From positions 1 through 17,056 of the forward strand of contig DASWHF010000091.1 of the NCBI GenBank assembly GCA_036393295.1: a stretch of 17,056 nucleotides of DNA. The letters are read 5' to 3'. The position numbers were made by a program, and so were the translations under genes. This DNA comes from DASWHF01 sp036393295 (lineage in GTDB: Bacteria > Pseudomonadota > Gammaproteobacteria > Acidiferrobacterales > UBA6901). The notes below the pieces were generated by a model that saw only the letters and a program-made list of their open reading frames with translations, made no database searches and was not told the origin of the DNA. Shown in pieces: positions 6,848-13,731 of the stretch (its first letter is position 1; every line of letters starts with the position of its first letter).

Positions 6848-8362
6848 ATGCCACCCATGCCCCAAGCTTCCACGACCGGCATCCGCATGCGCCTGCTCGG
6901 CCTCGGGCTGCTCCTGGCAGCGCTCGCCGGCTGCAGCGGACGCTATTTCCACGACGCCGGCCCGCCGCCCGAGCCGCCGCCGCGCTACACGCTCGACAGC
7001 CTGCCGCAGCGCGAGTTCTGGACCGGCTACCTGTTCAACGGCGTCAAGACCGGTTTCTCGCATGTGGTCATCGCGCCGCTCGCCGACGAGCCCGGCCGCT
7101 ACGTCGTCCGCGGCGAGGCCGCGCTCACGTTGCGGTTTCTCGGGTTGCAGAAGAAGTTCCTGTTCGTCACCGAGGACGTGGTGAACGCCGACCTGACCCT
7201 GGTGCGCTTCCGGCATCGCCACGACATGGACGGCAACCGGCTGGAGCTGGACGGCGCGGTGCGCGATACCGGGCTCGACGTCCGCATCGCGAGCGGCGGG
7301 CGGATCGAGCGGCAGCAGTTGCCGCTCGCCGCGCCGGTCTACCCGATGTCCGCGGTCGCCCTGTACCCCGCGCTGCACGGTCTCGAGACCGGCCGGCGCT
7401 ACGACTACCCGGTGTACGACAGCCAGTCGCAGCGGCTCGCGCCGGTACGCCAGGAGATCGGCGCCTTCGAGCGCAGCACACTGTTCCAAGGCCAGGCGTT
7501 CCGCGTCGAGACCCGCCTGCACGGTCACCGCACCCGCACCTGGATCGACACGCGCGGCCGCGCGCTGTTCGAGATGGCCTTGAACGGTGTGCTGCTGTCG
7601 CGCCTCGAGACCGAACGCGAGGCCAAGCGTTATCTGGCGCTGGCCAGCCTCAACAAGCAGGATGCGCTGCTCGACTTCAGCCGGGTGGCGCTCGACCGGC
7701 CGCTGCCGGGGGCGCGCGAGCTCGATTATCTCGAAGTCGCCCTCGACGGCCTCGACGCCGCCGGCCTGCCGCCGGCCGATGCGCGCCAGCGCTGCGTGCC
7801 GCGCGACGCCGGCGCGGTCTGCACGCTGCGCCGCACCGCCTCGCCGGCCGACGGCGCGGACCTCGCGCCGTGGCTGGCGACGACCCTCGCCGTCCCGACC
7901 GCGGATCCGCGCATCCAGGCGCTGGCGCGGGAGATCGCCGCCGATGCGGCCACACCGGCGGAGCGCATCCGGCGCCTGCTCGCCTGGCTGCGCGCCAACA
8001 TCCGCCAGGAACCGGTCGACGCGTTCAGCGCCCTGGACGTGCTCGAGACGCGGCGCGCCGAATGCCAGGGCCATGCCTATCTGTACGCCGCGCTGGCGCG
8101 CGCGCTCGACATACCGACCCGGGTCGTCAACGGCCTCGTGTATGCACCCGAGCTCCAGGGCTTCCTCTACCACAGCTGGACCGAAAGCCTGGTCGACGGC
8201 CGCTGGCACGCCGTGGATCCGACCTTCGGCCAGTTCGACGCCGACGCCACGCATATCAAACTCGTCGAGGGCGAGACGCTCGGCGACCTGCTGCCGCTGG
8301 TCGACGTCATGGGGCAGGTGCGTGCGCGGCTGCTGGCCCGCGCGCCGGGCGGCGGGGAATGA
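6848..8362 (+). CDS. Transglutaminase-like (papain-fold) lipoprotein
   Basis: 504 residues from the ATG at 6848. An ATG at 6887 would also leave a complete lipoprotein signal, and neither start has a clear ribosome binding site. The segment RMRLLGLGLLLAALAGC ends in the lipobox LAGC, so Cys29 should be lipidated and the protein membrane-anchored, facing the periplasm. Residues 50-350 are beta-rich with no recognised family. Residues about 370-470 are a transglutaminase-like domain with an intact triad: Cys406 in AECQGHAYLY, His442 in YHSWTE and Asp457 in HAVDPTFGQ. Such domains act as proteases, peptidoglycan or protein amide-processing enzymes, or acyl transferases; the reaction here is unknown. 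The next gene, also an exported lipoprotein with its own promoter, begins 75 bases later. Confidence 0.85.
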   Translation: MPPMPQASTTGIRMRLLGLGLLLAALAGCSGRYFHDAGPPPEPPPRYTLDSLPQREFWTGYLFNGVKTGFSHVVIAPLADEPGRYVVRGEAALTLRFLGLQKKFLFVTEDVVNADLTLVRFRHRHDMDGNRLELDGAVRDTGLDVRIASGGRIERQQLPLAAPVYPMSAVALYPALHGLETGRRYDYPVYDSQSQRLAPVRQEIGAFERSTLFQGQAFRVETRLHGHRTRTWIDTRGRALFEMALNGVLLSRLETEREAKRYLALASLNKQDALLDFSRVALDRPLPGARELDYLEVALDGLDAAGLPPADARQRCVPRDAGAVCTLRRTASPADGADLAPWLATTLAVPTADPRIQALAREIAADAATPAERIRRLLAWLRANIRQEPVDAFSALDVLETRRAECQGHAYLYAALARALDIPTRVVNGLVYAPELQGFLYHSWTESLVDGRWHAVDPTFGQFDADATHIKLVEGETLGDLLPLVDVMGQVRARLLARAPGGGE

Positions 8363-8376
8363 CGCGCCCGCGCCGC

Positions 8377-8404
8377 TTGACGGCCGCGACCCGCGCCTTA
8401 TGAT
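8377..8404 (+). promoter_or_regulatory. Sigma70-type promoter of the small Tat lipoprotein gene
   Basis: TTGACG (8377-8382) and TATGAT (8399-8404), each five of six matches to consensus, are separated by 16 bases. Transcription would start near 8411, leaving a leader of about 27 bases that contains the GAGGTG ribosome binding site for the ATG at 8438. Confidence 0.55.
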
Positions 8405-8437
8405 GGCCGCACCCCCGATCCATCGCGAGGTGCCACC

Positions 8438-8971
8438 ATGAACCGTCGAGACTTCCTGCGGTGCGCCCGGTTAATCCCGCTTGCGGTCATCGTGCTGCCG
8501 GCCTGCGCCGTCAGCCCGGAGTCGGCCGCGCTGACGGGCGCGACACTCACGCTCAATACCGCCATCACCGTCGACGCGCATCGCGCCACCGCCTATATCC
8601 AGGGCGGCCGCGTCACGCCGCCGCCGGAGCTCGACCGCTACCACGCGCACTGCGTCATCGAGCTGCGGCAGGTGCGCGACGTCGCGCGGCGCATCGAGCC
8701 GGATCGCTTCACCGTCTCCCGGGTGCGCACCGATGTCTACCACGCCGGCGCCGCCGGTCCTTACCTGGCCGCGCTGAAGGTCGGCGCCGACGCGACGCCG
8801 GGTTACATGATGTGGACCACCGAGCTGTACCTGCGGTCAGACCGCCAGCCCGACGTGCTGCGTCTGAGTTGCCAGCATCTGGAAGACCCGGCGTCGCTGC
8901 CGCGGCACGTGACGATCGCCGAGATGCGCAAGGCGCTCGGCGAGATCGCGACGCTCGAAACCGGGCCCTGA
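8438..8971 (+). CDS. Hypothetical exported protein with Tat motif and lipobox
   Basis: 177 residues. The start is fixed by a GAGGTG ribosome binding site and the promoter just upstream. The N-terminus MNRRDFLRCARLIPLAV has a twin-arginine motif (RRDFLR, residues 3-8) and then a lipobox LPAC with Cys23, so the protein is probably exported folded by Tat and lipidated. The mature part is mixed alpha/beta (CVIELRQVRDVA, TTELYLRSD) and ends in TIAEMRKALGEIATLE. I do not recognise the family and see no catalytic motif; two or three Cys (about residues 72 and 148) could form a disulfide. It lies downstream of the transglutaminase-like lipoprotein on the same strand, which suggests but does not show a shared envelope role. 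Confidence 0.8.
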   Translation: MNRRDFLRCARLIPLAVIVLPACAVSPESAALTGATLTLNTAITVDAHRATAYIQGGRVTPPPELDRYHAHCVIELRQVRDVARRIEPDRFTVSRVRTDVYHAGAAGPYLAALKVGADATPGYMMWTTELYLRSDRQPDVLRLSCQHLEDPASLPRHVTIAEMRKALGEIATLETGP

Positions 8972-8981
8972 TGCGGCGGAA

Positions 8982-9010
8982 TTGACGCCGAAGGGCGCTT
9001 GGGGTTAGCG
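8982..9010 (+). promoter_or_regulatory. Weak candidate promoter for xseB-ispA-dxs
   Basis: TTGACG (8982-8987) followed after 17 bases by TTAGCG (9005-9010). The -35 box is good and the -10 poor. It is the only candidate in the 76 bases between the preceding gene and xseB. Confidence 0.3.
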
Positions 9011-9047
9011 TTGGGCCGCGTGTCGTGCTATCCCTGACGGAGGTTGT

Positions 9048-9290
9048 GTGGCAAAGAAAGCGGCCAAACCGGATTTCGAGGCGGCGCTCGCCGAGCTCGA
9101 GCAGCTGGTGGAAAAAATGGAGAGCGGCAACCAGAGCCTCGAGGAGGCGCTCGCCGCCTTCCAGCGCGGCATCGAACTCACCCGCACCTGCCAGCAGGGG
9201 CTCAAGGAGGCCGAACAGCGCGTCGAGAAGCTGATGGCCGACAACGCGGTCGCCGCGACCGAGCCCTTCGAACCCCCCGACGAGTCTTGA
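9048..9290 (+). CDS. xseB: Exodeoxyribonuclease VII small subunit
   Basis: 80 residues, the usual size. The start is the GTG at 9048, with GGAGG seven bases before it. Exonuclease VII (XseA with several XseB) degrades single-stranded DNA to oligonucleotides in the cytosol. XseB hallmarks are visible: FEAALAELEQLVEKMESGNQ followed by SLEEALAAFQRGIEL and a last helix rich in charged residues, together the helical hairpin that wraps around XseA. xseA is not in the window, as is common. The stop codon overlaps the start of ispA (TTGA), the classic xseB-ispA-dxs arrangement of gammaproteobacteria. Confidence 0.96.
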   Translation: MAKKAAKPDFEAALAELEQLVEKMESGNQSLEEALAAFQRGIELTRTCQQGLKEAEQRVEKLMADNAVAATEPFEPPDES

Positions 9291-10180
9291 CCGCGCTCGA
9301 AGATTTCCTGGCGCGCTCGCGCGAACGCGTCGAGCACGCGCTCGACCGGCTTCTCCCGCCCGCCGCCGAGCCCCCGCAGCGCCTGCACGCCGCCATGCGC
9401 TACGCGGTGCTGGGCGGTGGCAAGCGCCTGCGCGCCTGCCTGGTGTACGCCGCCGGCGAGGCGGTCGGCGCCGCGGCCGACGACCTCGACGCGCCGGCCT
9501 GCGCGCTCGAGCTGATCCACGCCTACTCGCTGGCGCACGACGACCTGCCGGCCATGGACGACGACGACCTGCGGCGCGGCAAGCCGACCTGCCATCGCGC
9601 CTACGACGAGGCCACCGCGATCCTGGCCGGCGACGCCCTCCAGACCCTGGCGTTTCAGGCCTTGGCCGCCGACCCGCGGCTGTCCATCGGGCCACCCCGG
9701 CGCCTGGCCATGCTCGCCCGGCTCGCCGAGGCCACCGGCTCGCTCGGCATGACCGGCGGCCAGGCGATCGACCTCGGGGCCGTGGGACGCCCGCTCGGCC
9801 TCGCGGAACTCGAGGACATGCATGCCCGCAAGACCGGCGCCTTGATCCGCGCCGCCGTGGTGCTGGGGGCCCTGGCGCGGGAAGACCTTAATAAGGCGAC
9901 GCTCACCGACCTCGACGCCTATGCCCGGCACCTGGGCCTGGCCTTCCAGATCACCGACGATATCCTCGATATCGAGGCCGACACCGCCACGCTCGGCAAG
10001 CCCCAGGGCAGCGACCTGCGCCGGGCCAAACCCACCTACCCGGCGCTCCTGGGCCTGGCCGGCGCCAAGACCCTGGCCCGCGAGCACCGTGACCGGGCGC
10101 TCGCCAGCCTCGCCGGTTTGGGGGATAATGCCAAGCTCCTGATCCAACTCGCCGACTTGGTCATTTCCCGGACGCACTGA
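9287..10180 (+). CDS. ispA: Farnesyl diphosphate synthase ((2E,6E)-FPP synthase)
   Basis: 297 residues, matching the family length of about 300. The only sensible start is a TTG at 9287, overlapping the xseB stop as TTGA, so translation is probably coupled; the first in-frame ATG would delete conserved sequence. The enzyme condenses IPP with DMAPP and GPP to farnesyl diphosphate for quinone, carotenoid and undecaprenyl synthesis. Seen: GGGKRLRA (43-50) for diphosphate binding, the first Asp-rich motif DDLPAMDDDD (85-94) and the second DDILD (224-228), both needed for Mg-diphosphate binding, and the GGQAIDL segment near 157. The gene ends in TGATG, overlapping dxs by one base. Confidence 0.96.
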   Translation: MTALEDFLARSRERVEHALDRLLPPAAEPPQRLHAAMRYAVLGGGKRLRACLVYAAGEAVGAAADDLDAPACALELIHAYSLAHDDLPAMDDDDLRRGKPTCHRAYDEATAILAGDALQTLAFQALAADPRLSIGPPRRLAMLARLAEATGSLGMTGGQAIDLGAVGRPLGLAELEDMHARKTGALIRAAVVLGALAREDLNKATLTDLDAYARHLGLAFQITDDILDIEADTATLGKPQGSDLRRAKPTYPALLGLAGAKTLAREHRDRALASLAGLGDNAKLLIQLADLVISRTH

Positions 10181-12066
10181 TGCTGGCGCAAAACGAGTAC
10201 CCGTTGCTGACCCAGGTCGACGTCCCCGCGGACTTGCGCCGGCTCGACGCCGACCAGCTGCCGGCCCTGGCCGAGGAGCTGCGGCGCTTCCTGATCGGGA
10301 CGGTCAGCAAGACCGGCGGCCACCTGGCCGCGGGCCTCGGCACGGTCGAGCTGACGCTGGCGCTGCACTATGTCTTCAACACCCCCGAGGACCGGCTGGT
10401 CTGGGACGTCGGCCATCAGACCTACCCGCACAAGATTCTCACCGGGCGCCGCGAGCTGATGGGCGGCCTGCGCCAGGCGGGCGGCCTGGCCGGCTTCCCG
10501 CGCCGCGCCGAGAGCGAATACGACACTTTCGGCGTCGGCCACGCCAGCACCTCGGTGAGCGCCGCGCTCGGCATGGCGGCGGCGGCGGCGCGCGCCGGTT
10601 CGGCGCGCAACGTGATCGCCATCATCGGCGACGGCGCGCTGTCCGGCGGCATGGCCTACGAGGCGCTCAACAACGCCGGCAACATGGACGCCAACCTGCT
10701 GGTGATCCTCAACGACAACGACATGTCGATCTCGCCGAACGTCGGCGCCATGTCGAACTACCTGGCCCGCATCCTGTCGGGCAAGGTCTACGCCACGGTG
10801 CGCGAGGGCAGCAAGACCGTGCTCAGCACCATCCCGCCGGTCTGGGAGCTGGCCAAGCGCGCCGAGGAGCACATGAAGGGCATGATCATGCCCGGCACCT
10901 TGTTCGAGGAGCTCGGCTTCAACTACATCGGGCCGATCGACGGCCACGATCTGAACACGCTGGTGAAGACCTTGAGCAACCTGCGCGAGCTCAAGGGCCC
11001 GCGCTTCCTGCACGTGGTCACGCGCAAGGGCAAGGGCTACAAGCCGGCCGAGGGCGATCCCTGCGTCTACCACGGCGTCACGCCCTTCGACCCGGCGACC
11101 GGCAAGATGGAGAAGAAACCGAGCGGCAAGACCTATACCCAGGTGTTCGGCGACTGGCTGTGCGACATGGCGGCCGCCGACCCGCGCCTCATCGGCATCA
11201 CACCGGCGATGCGCGAGGGCTCGGGCCTGGTGAAGTTTTCGGAACAGTATCGCGACCGCTATTTCGACGTCGGCATCGCCGAGCAGCACGCGCTGACCTT
11301 CGCCGCCGGCCTGGCCTGCGAGGGCCTCAAACCGGTGGTGGCGATCTACTCGACCTTCCTGCAGCGCGCCTACGACCAGCTGATCCACGACGTCTGCCTG
11401 CAGAACCTGCCGGTGATGCTGGCGATCGATCGCGGCGGCCTGGTCGGCCCGGACGGCCCGACCCACGCCGGCAGCTTCGACCTCGCCTACCTGCGCTGCC
11501 TGCCGAACATCACGGTCATGGCACCGGCCGACGAGAACGAGTGCCGGCGGATGTTGAGCACCGCTTTCCGCCTCGACGGCCCGAGCGCCGTGCGCTACCC
11601 GCGCGGCGCCGGTCCGGGCGTCGCGGTCGACGATACCCTGGACACGCTGCCGGTCGGCCGGGCCGAAGTGCGGCGCCGCGGGCGCCACATTGCGCTGCTC
11701 GCCTTCGGCAGCCTGGTGGCCACCGCCCTCAAGGTCGGCGAGTCGCTCAATGCGACGGTGGTGAACATGCGCTTCGTCAAACCGTTGGACGAGGACCTGA
11801 TCCGCGAGCTGGCGCGCAGCCATACGACCCTCGTCACCCTCGAAGAGAACACCGTACGGGGCGGCGCCGGCAGCGCGGTCAACGAGGTCCTGGCGGCCGC
11901 CGGCCTGCCGCCGGCGCGGCTCAACCTCGGCCTGCCAGATCGTTTCATCGAACACGGCGAGCGCGACGAACTGCTCGCCGAGTGCGGTCTCGACGCGGCT
12001 TCGGTGAAACGCGCGATCCTGCAGGTCGCGCCCTTGCGTCTTGAAAAAGCGGCCGAGTCCGCATAA
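10180..12066 (+). CDS. dxs: 1-deoxy-D-xylulose-5-phosphate synthase
   Basis: 628 residues (E. coli enzyme 620). Thiamine-diphosphate enzyme that joins pyruvate and glyceraldehyde 3-phosphate to DXP, the first step of the MEP isoprenoid pathway, which feeds IspA encoded just upstream; DXP is also a precursor of thiamine and pyridoxal phosphate. Seen: GGHLAAGLGTVELT with His48, WDVGHQTYPHKILTGR, the TPP-binding motif from GDGALSGG (150-157) to NDN (178-180), the transketolase pyrimidine-binding domain with catalytic Glu368 in GIAEQHA, RGGLVGPDGPTHAG, and a C-terminal domain from about residue 500. The start codon overlaps the ispA stop (TGATG). Confidence 0.98.
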   Translation: MLAQNEYPLLTQVDVPADLRRLDADQLPALAEELRRFLIGTVSKTGGHLAAGLGTVELTLALHYVFNTPEDRLVWDVGHQTYPHKILTGRRELMGGLRQAGGLAGFPRRAESEYDTFGVGHASTSVSAALGMAAAAARAGSARNVIAIIGDGALSGGMAYEALNNAGNMDANLLVILNDNDMSISPNVGAMSNYLARILSGKVYATVREGSKTVLSTIPPVWELAKRAEEHMKGMIMPGTLFEELGFNYIGPIDGHDLNTLVKTLSNLRELKGPRFLHVVTRKGKGYKPAEGDPCVYHGVTPFDPATGKMEKKPSGKTYTQVFGDWLCDMAAADPRLIGITPAMREGSGLVKFSEQYRDRYFDVGIAEQHALTFAAGLACEGLKPVVAIYSTFLQRAYDQLIHDVCLQNLPVMLAIDRGGLVGPDGPTHAGSFDLAYLRCLPNITVMAPADENECRRMLSTAFRLDGPSAVRYPRGAGPGVAVDDTLDTLPVGRAEVRRRGRHIALLAFGSLVATALKVGESLNATVVNMRFVKPLDEDLIRELARSHTTLVTLEENTVRGGAGSAVNEVLAAAGLPPARLNLGLPDRFIEHGERDELLAECGLDAASVKRAILQVAPLRLEKAAESA

Positions 12067-12089
12067 ACTTGACCGGCTTACTCAAGTAT
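12065..12089 (+). promoter_or_regulatory. Candidate IscR type 1-like operator upstream of folE2
   Basis: A 25-base palindrome beginning at the dxs stop codon: ACTTGA and TCAAGT are exact complementary arms around nine bases, and the outer bases extend the match. Against the E. coli IscR type 1 consensus (half-sites ATASYYGAC and GTCRRSTAT with a T-R-WWW-Y-A centre), I count 20 of 25 positions agreeing. TTGACC inside it could serve as a -35 box, as in the iscR promoter itself, although no good -10 follows at the usual distance. The consensus is from memory; regulation by an Rrf2-family Fe-S regulator is inference. Confidence 0.4.
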
Positions 12090-12127
12090 TATCCCGCGAT
12101 GTGGCGTATCAGGACCGGAGTGAACCC

Positions 12128-13000
12128 ATGAACGTGAAACCGTCCAAAAAGGTCGTCGAAATCGCGGAAACGACGGACAAGCCATCCATCGCCCGCGGCC
12201 CTCGGCTCGATCCCATCGCCGACGTCCAAAACAAGCCGGACACCCGCCACATCGCCATCGACAAGGTGGGCATCAAGGACATCCGCCACCCGGTGCTGGT
12301 CAAGGACCGCAGCCAGGGCGTGCAGCACACCATCGCCAACTTCGCGATGTTCGTCGAGCTGCCGCACAATTTCAAAGGCACGCATATGTCGCGCTTCGTC
12401 GAGATCCTGAACAGCCACGAGCCGGAGATCTCGGTCGAGTCGTTCCGGAACATGCTGCAGGAGATGAGCGAGCGCCTCGAGGCCCGCACCGGCCACATCG
12501 AGATGGGCTTCCCGTACTTCATCAACAAGGCCGCGCCGGTGTCGGGCGTGAAGAGCCTGATGGACTACCAGGTCACTTTCATCGGCGAGATCCACGACGG
12601 GCACGATGTCATGACCATCAAGGTGATCGTGCCGGTCACCAGCCTGTGCCCCTGCTCCAAGGAAATCTCCCAGTACGGTGCCCACAACCAGCGCTCGCAC
12701 GTGACGCTCACGGTGCGCACCAACACCTTCGTGTGGATCGAGGACCTCATCGACCTGGTCGAGAGCCAGGCGAGCTGCGAGCTCTACGGCCTGCTGAAGC
12801 GCCCGGACGAGAAGTACGTCACCGAGCGCGCCTACGAGAATCCCAAGTTCGTCGAGGACATGGTGCGCGACGTCGCCGCCCGGCTCAACGCCGACGAGCG
12901 CATCGACGCCTACATCGTGGAGTCGGAGAACTTCGAGTCCATCCACAACCACTCGGCCTACGCCATGATCGAGCGTGACAAGACGCGCGATCTCGATTGA
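12128..13000 (+). CDS. folE2: GTP cyclohydrolase FolE2 (type IB)
   Basis: 290 residues from the ATG at 12128, with GGAG nine bases upstream. It converts GTP to 7,8-dihydroneopterin triphosphate, the entry to folate and to queuosine synthesis. It is the T-fold enzyme that can use Mn, Fe or other divalent metals where FolE needs Zn. Seen: DVQNKPDTRHIAIDKVG near the N-terminus, GTHMSRFVEILN (84-95), the metal-site motif SLCPCSKEIS (172-181), AHNQRSHV, and the C-terminal FESIHNHSAYAMIE. It lies 61 bases after dxs behind an IscR-like palindrome, so it may be co-transcribed with dxs or separately regulated. A Zur box, common before folE2 in other bacteria, was not seen. Confidence 0.96.
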   Translation: MNVKPSKKVVEIAETTDKPSIARGPRLDPIADVQNKPDTRHIAIDKVGIKDIRHPVLVKDRSQGVQHTIANFAMFVELPHNFKGTHMSRFVEILNSHEPEISVESFRNMLQEMSERLEARTGHIEMGFPYFINKAAPVSGVKSLMDYQVTFIGEIHDGHDVMTIKVIVPVTSLCPCSKEISQYGAHNQRSHVTLTVRTNTFVWIEDLIDLVESQASCELYGLLKRPDEKYVTERAYENPKFVEDMVRDVAARLNADERIDAYIVESENFESIHNHSAYAMIERDKTRDLD

Positions 13001-13024
13001 CGCCCGCATTGCGCGGCGCGAAGG

Positions 13025-13165
13025 GTCATTGCGAGGAGCGAAGCGACGAAGCAAGCTCCGTTAAAGTCCTGAGCCTCTCACGGAGATTGCCACGGCCCGC
13101 TGCGCGCCCTCGCAACGACCCTTCGGGTCGGATTGCCACGGCCCGTTGCGCGGGCCTCGCAATGA
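13025..13165. repeat. Composite palindromic repeat (CATTGCGAGG family) with internal duplication
   Basis: Begins GTCATTGCGAGGAGCGAAGC and ends with the reverse type of arm, GGGCCTCGCAATGA. The right-hand arm occurs twice: 13085-13119 and 13131-13165 are near-identical 35-base units starting GATTGCCACGGCCCG, separated by 11 bases. This arm pair is a widespread intergenic repeat in proteobacterial genomes, usually considered a MITE- or REP-like element without coding capacity. It lies immediately after folE2, between convergent operons. Confidence 0.75.
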
Positions 13166-13176
13166 ACTTCAGCGCC

Positions 13177-13234
13177 GTAGGGTGGGGCCCTGCCCCACCG
13201 ACCGCGCGCTTGGTGGGGCAGGGCCCCACCCTAC
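13177..13234. repeat. Perfect 23-bp inverted repeat, GTAGGGTGGG family, copy 2
   Basis: The arms 13177-13199 (starting GTAGGGTGGGGCCCTGC) and 13212-13234 (ending GGGCCCCACCCTAC) are exact reverse complements around a 12-base centre. It belongs to the same family as 306-373. It sits five bases beyond the stop of the hydrogenase protease gene and between convergent operons, where the long stem could also act as a bidirectional transcription barrier. Confidence 0.85.
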
Positions 13235-13239
13235 ATGCT

Positions 13240-13728
13240 TCATTTAGACGCTCCGCGCGTTGACGGAGTTGCTTGTACGGTCCCCCGGGTCAGTTCGGCG
13301 ATCTCCTCGATCAACGCCGGCAGCGCGGCGCGCACCGGCGGGCTGAGATCCTCCCCGTCCCAATTCGGATCGGCCTCGATCCCGTAGAACGACAGCTCCG
13401 CCGGCAGCGCAGCCAGCGCCCGGGCCAGCGTCACGGCGCCGGCGACGCCCAAGGCGTGGGACGAAAGCGCCGCGCCGCCTGCCGTCAATCCCTCGATGCC
13501 GATTCGATGTACCGTCCCCGGCGGCGCGCCGGAGCGCACGGCGTCGATCAGTATCACGACGCGCTCATCGCGCCAGGCCTCGATAAGCGCGGCGCCCGGC
13601 CGGTCGAGAGTGTCGATGCGCACCGCATGTCCGCCGTCGCGCCCGCGCAGCATCTCCGCCGCGACCCAGCCGAGCCGGTCGTCACCAAACGGTGATCCGA
13701 TGCCGAGCACGCAGCAGGAGGTGTCCAC
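13240..13728 (-). CDS. [NiFe]-hydrogenase maturation endopeptidase
   Basis: 162 residues. The start is the GTG at 13728, with GGAG seven bases before it inside the end of the large-subunit gene. These cytosolic proteases (HycI, HybD, HoxW family) remove the C-terminal tail of the large subunit after nickel insertion. Seen: GIGSPFGDDRLG (9-20) with Asp17, LIDAV with Asp62, and SSHALG with His91, the three nickel-sensing positions corresponding to Glu16, Asp62 and His93 of HybD. It is the last gene of the operon, three bases after the large-subunit stop. Its substrate is almost certainly the adjacent large subunit, which retains a cleavable tail. Confidence 0.92.
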   Translation of the reverse strand: MDTSCCVLGIGSPFGDDRLGWVAAEMLRGRDGGHAVRIDTLDRPGAALIEAWRDERVVILIDAVRSGAPPGTVHRIGIEGLTAGGAALSSHALGVAGAVTLARALAALPAELSFYGIEADPNWDGEDLSPPVRAALPALIEEIAELTRGTVQATPSTRGASK

Positions 13729-13731
13729 GAT

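Noticed and set aside
6815..8254. 479-codon open frame on the minus strand
   Set aside because: Shadow of the transglutaminase-like lipoprotein gene, which has a lipobox and a catalytic triad in the sense frame.
10036..11955. 639-codon open frame on the minus strand
   Set aside because: Antisense of dxs, whose identity is certain.
12065..12095. Zur box upstream of folE2
   Set aside because: The palindrome arms (ACTTGA/TCAAGT) do not fit the AT-rich gammaproteobacterial Zur consensus with its TGTTATA-like core.
13025..13165. Possible CRISPR array because of the repeated 35-base unit
   Set aside because: Only two units, an 11-base gap that is not spacer-sized, internal palindromes matching a known type of dispersed repeat, and no cas genes.
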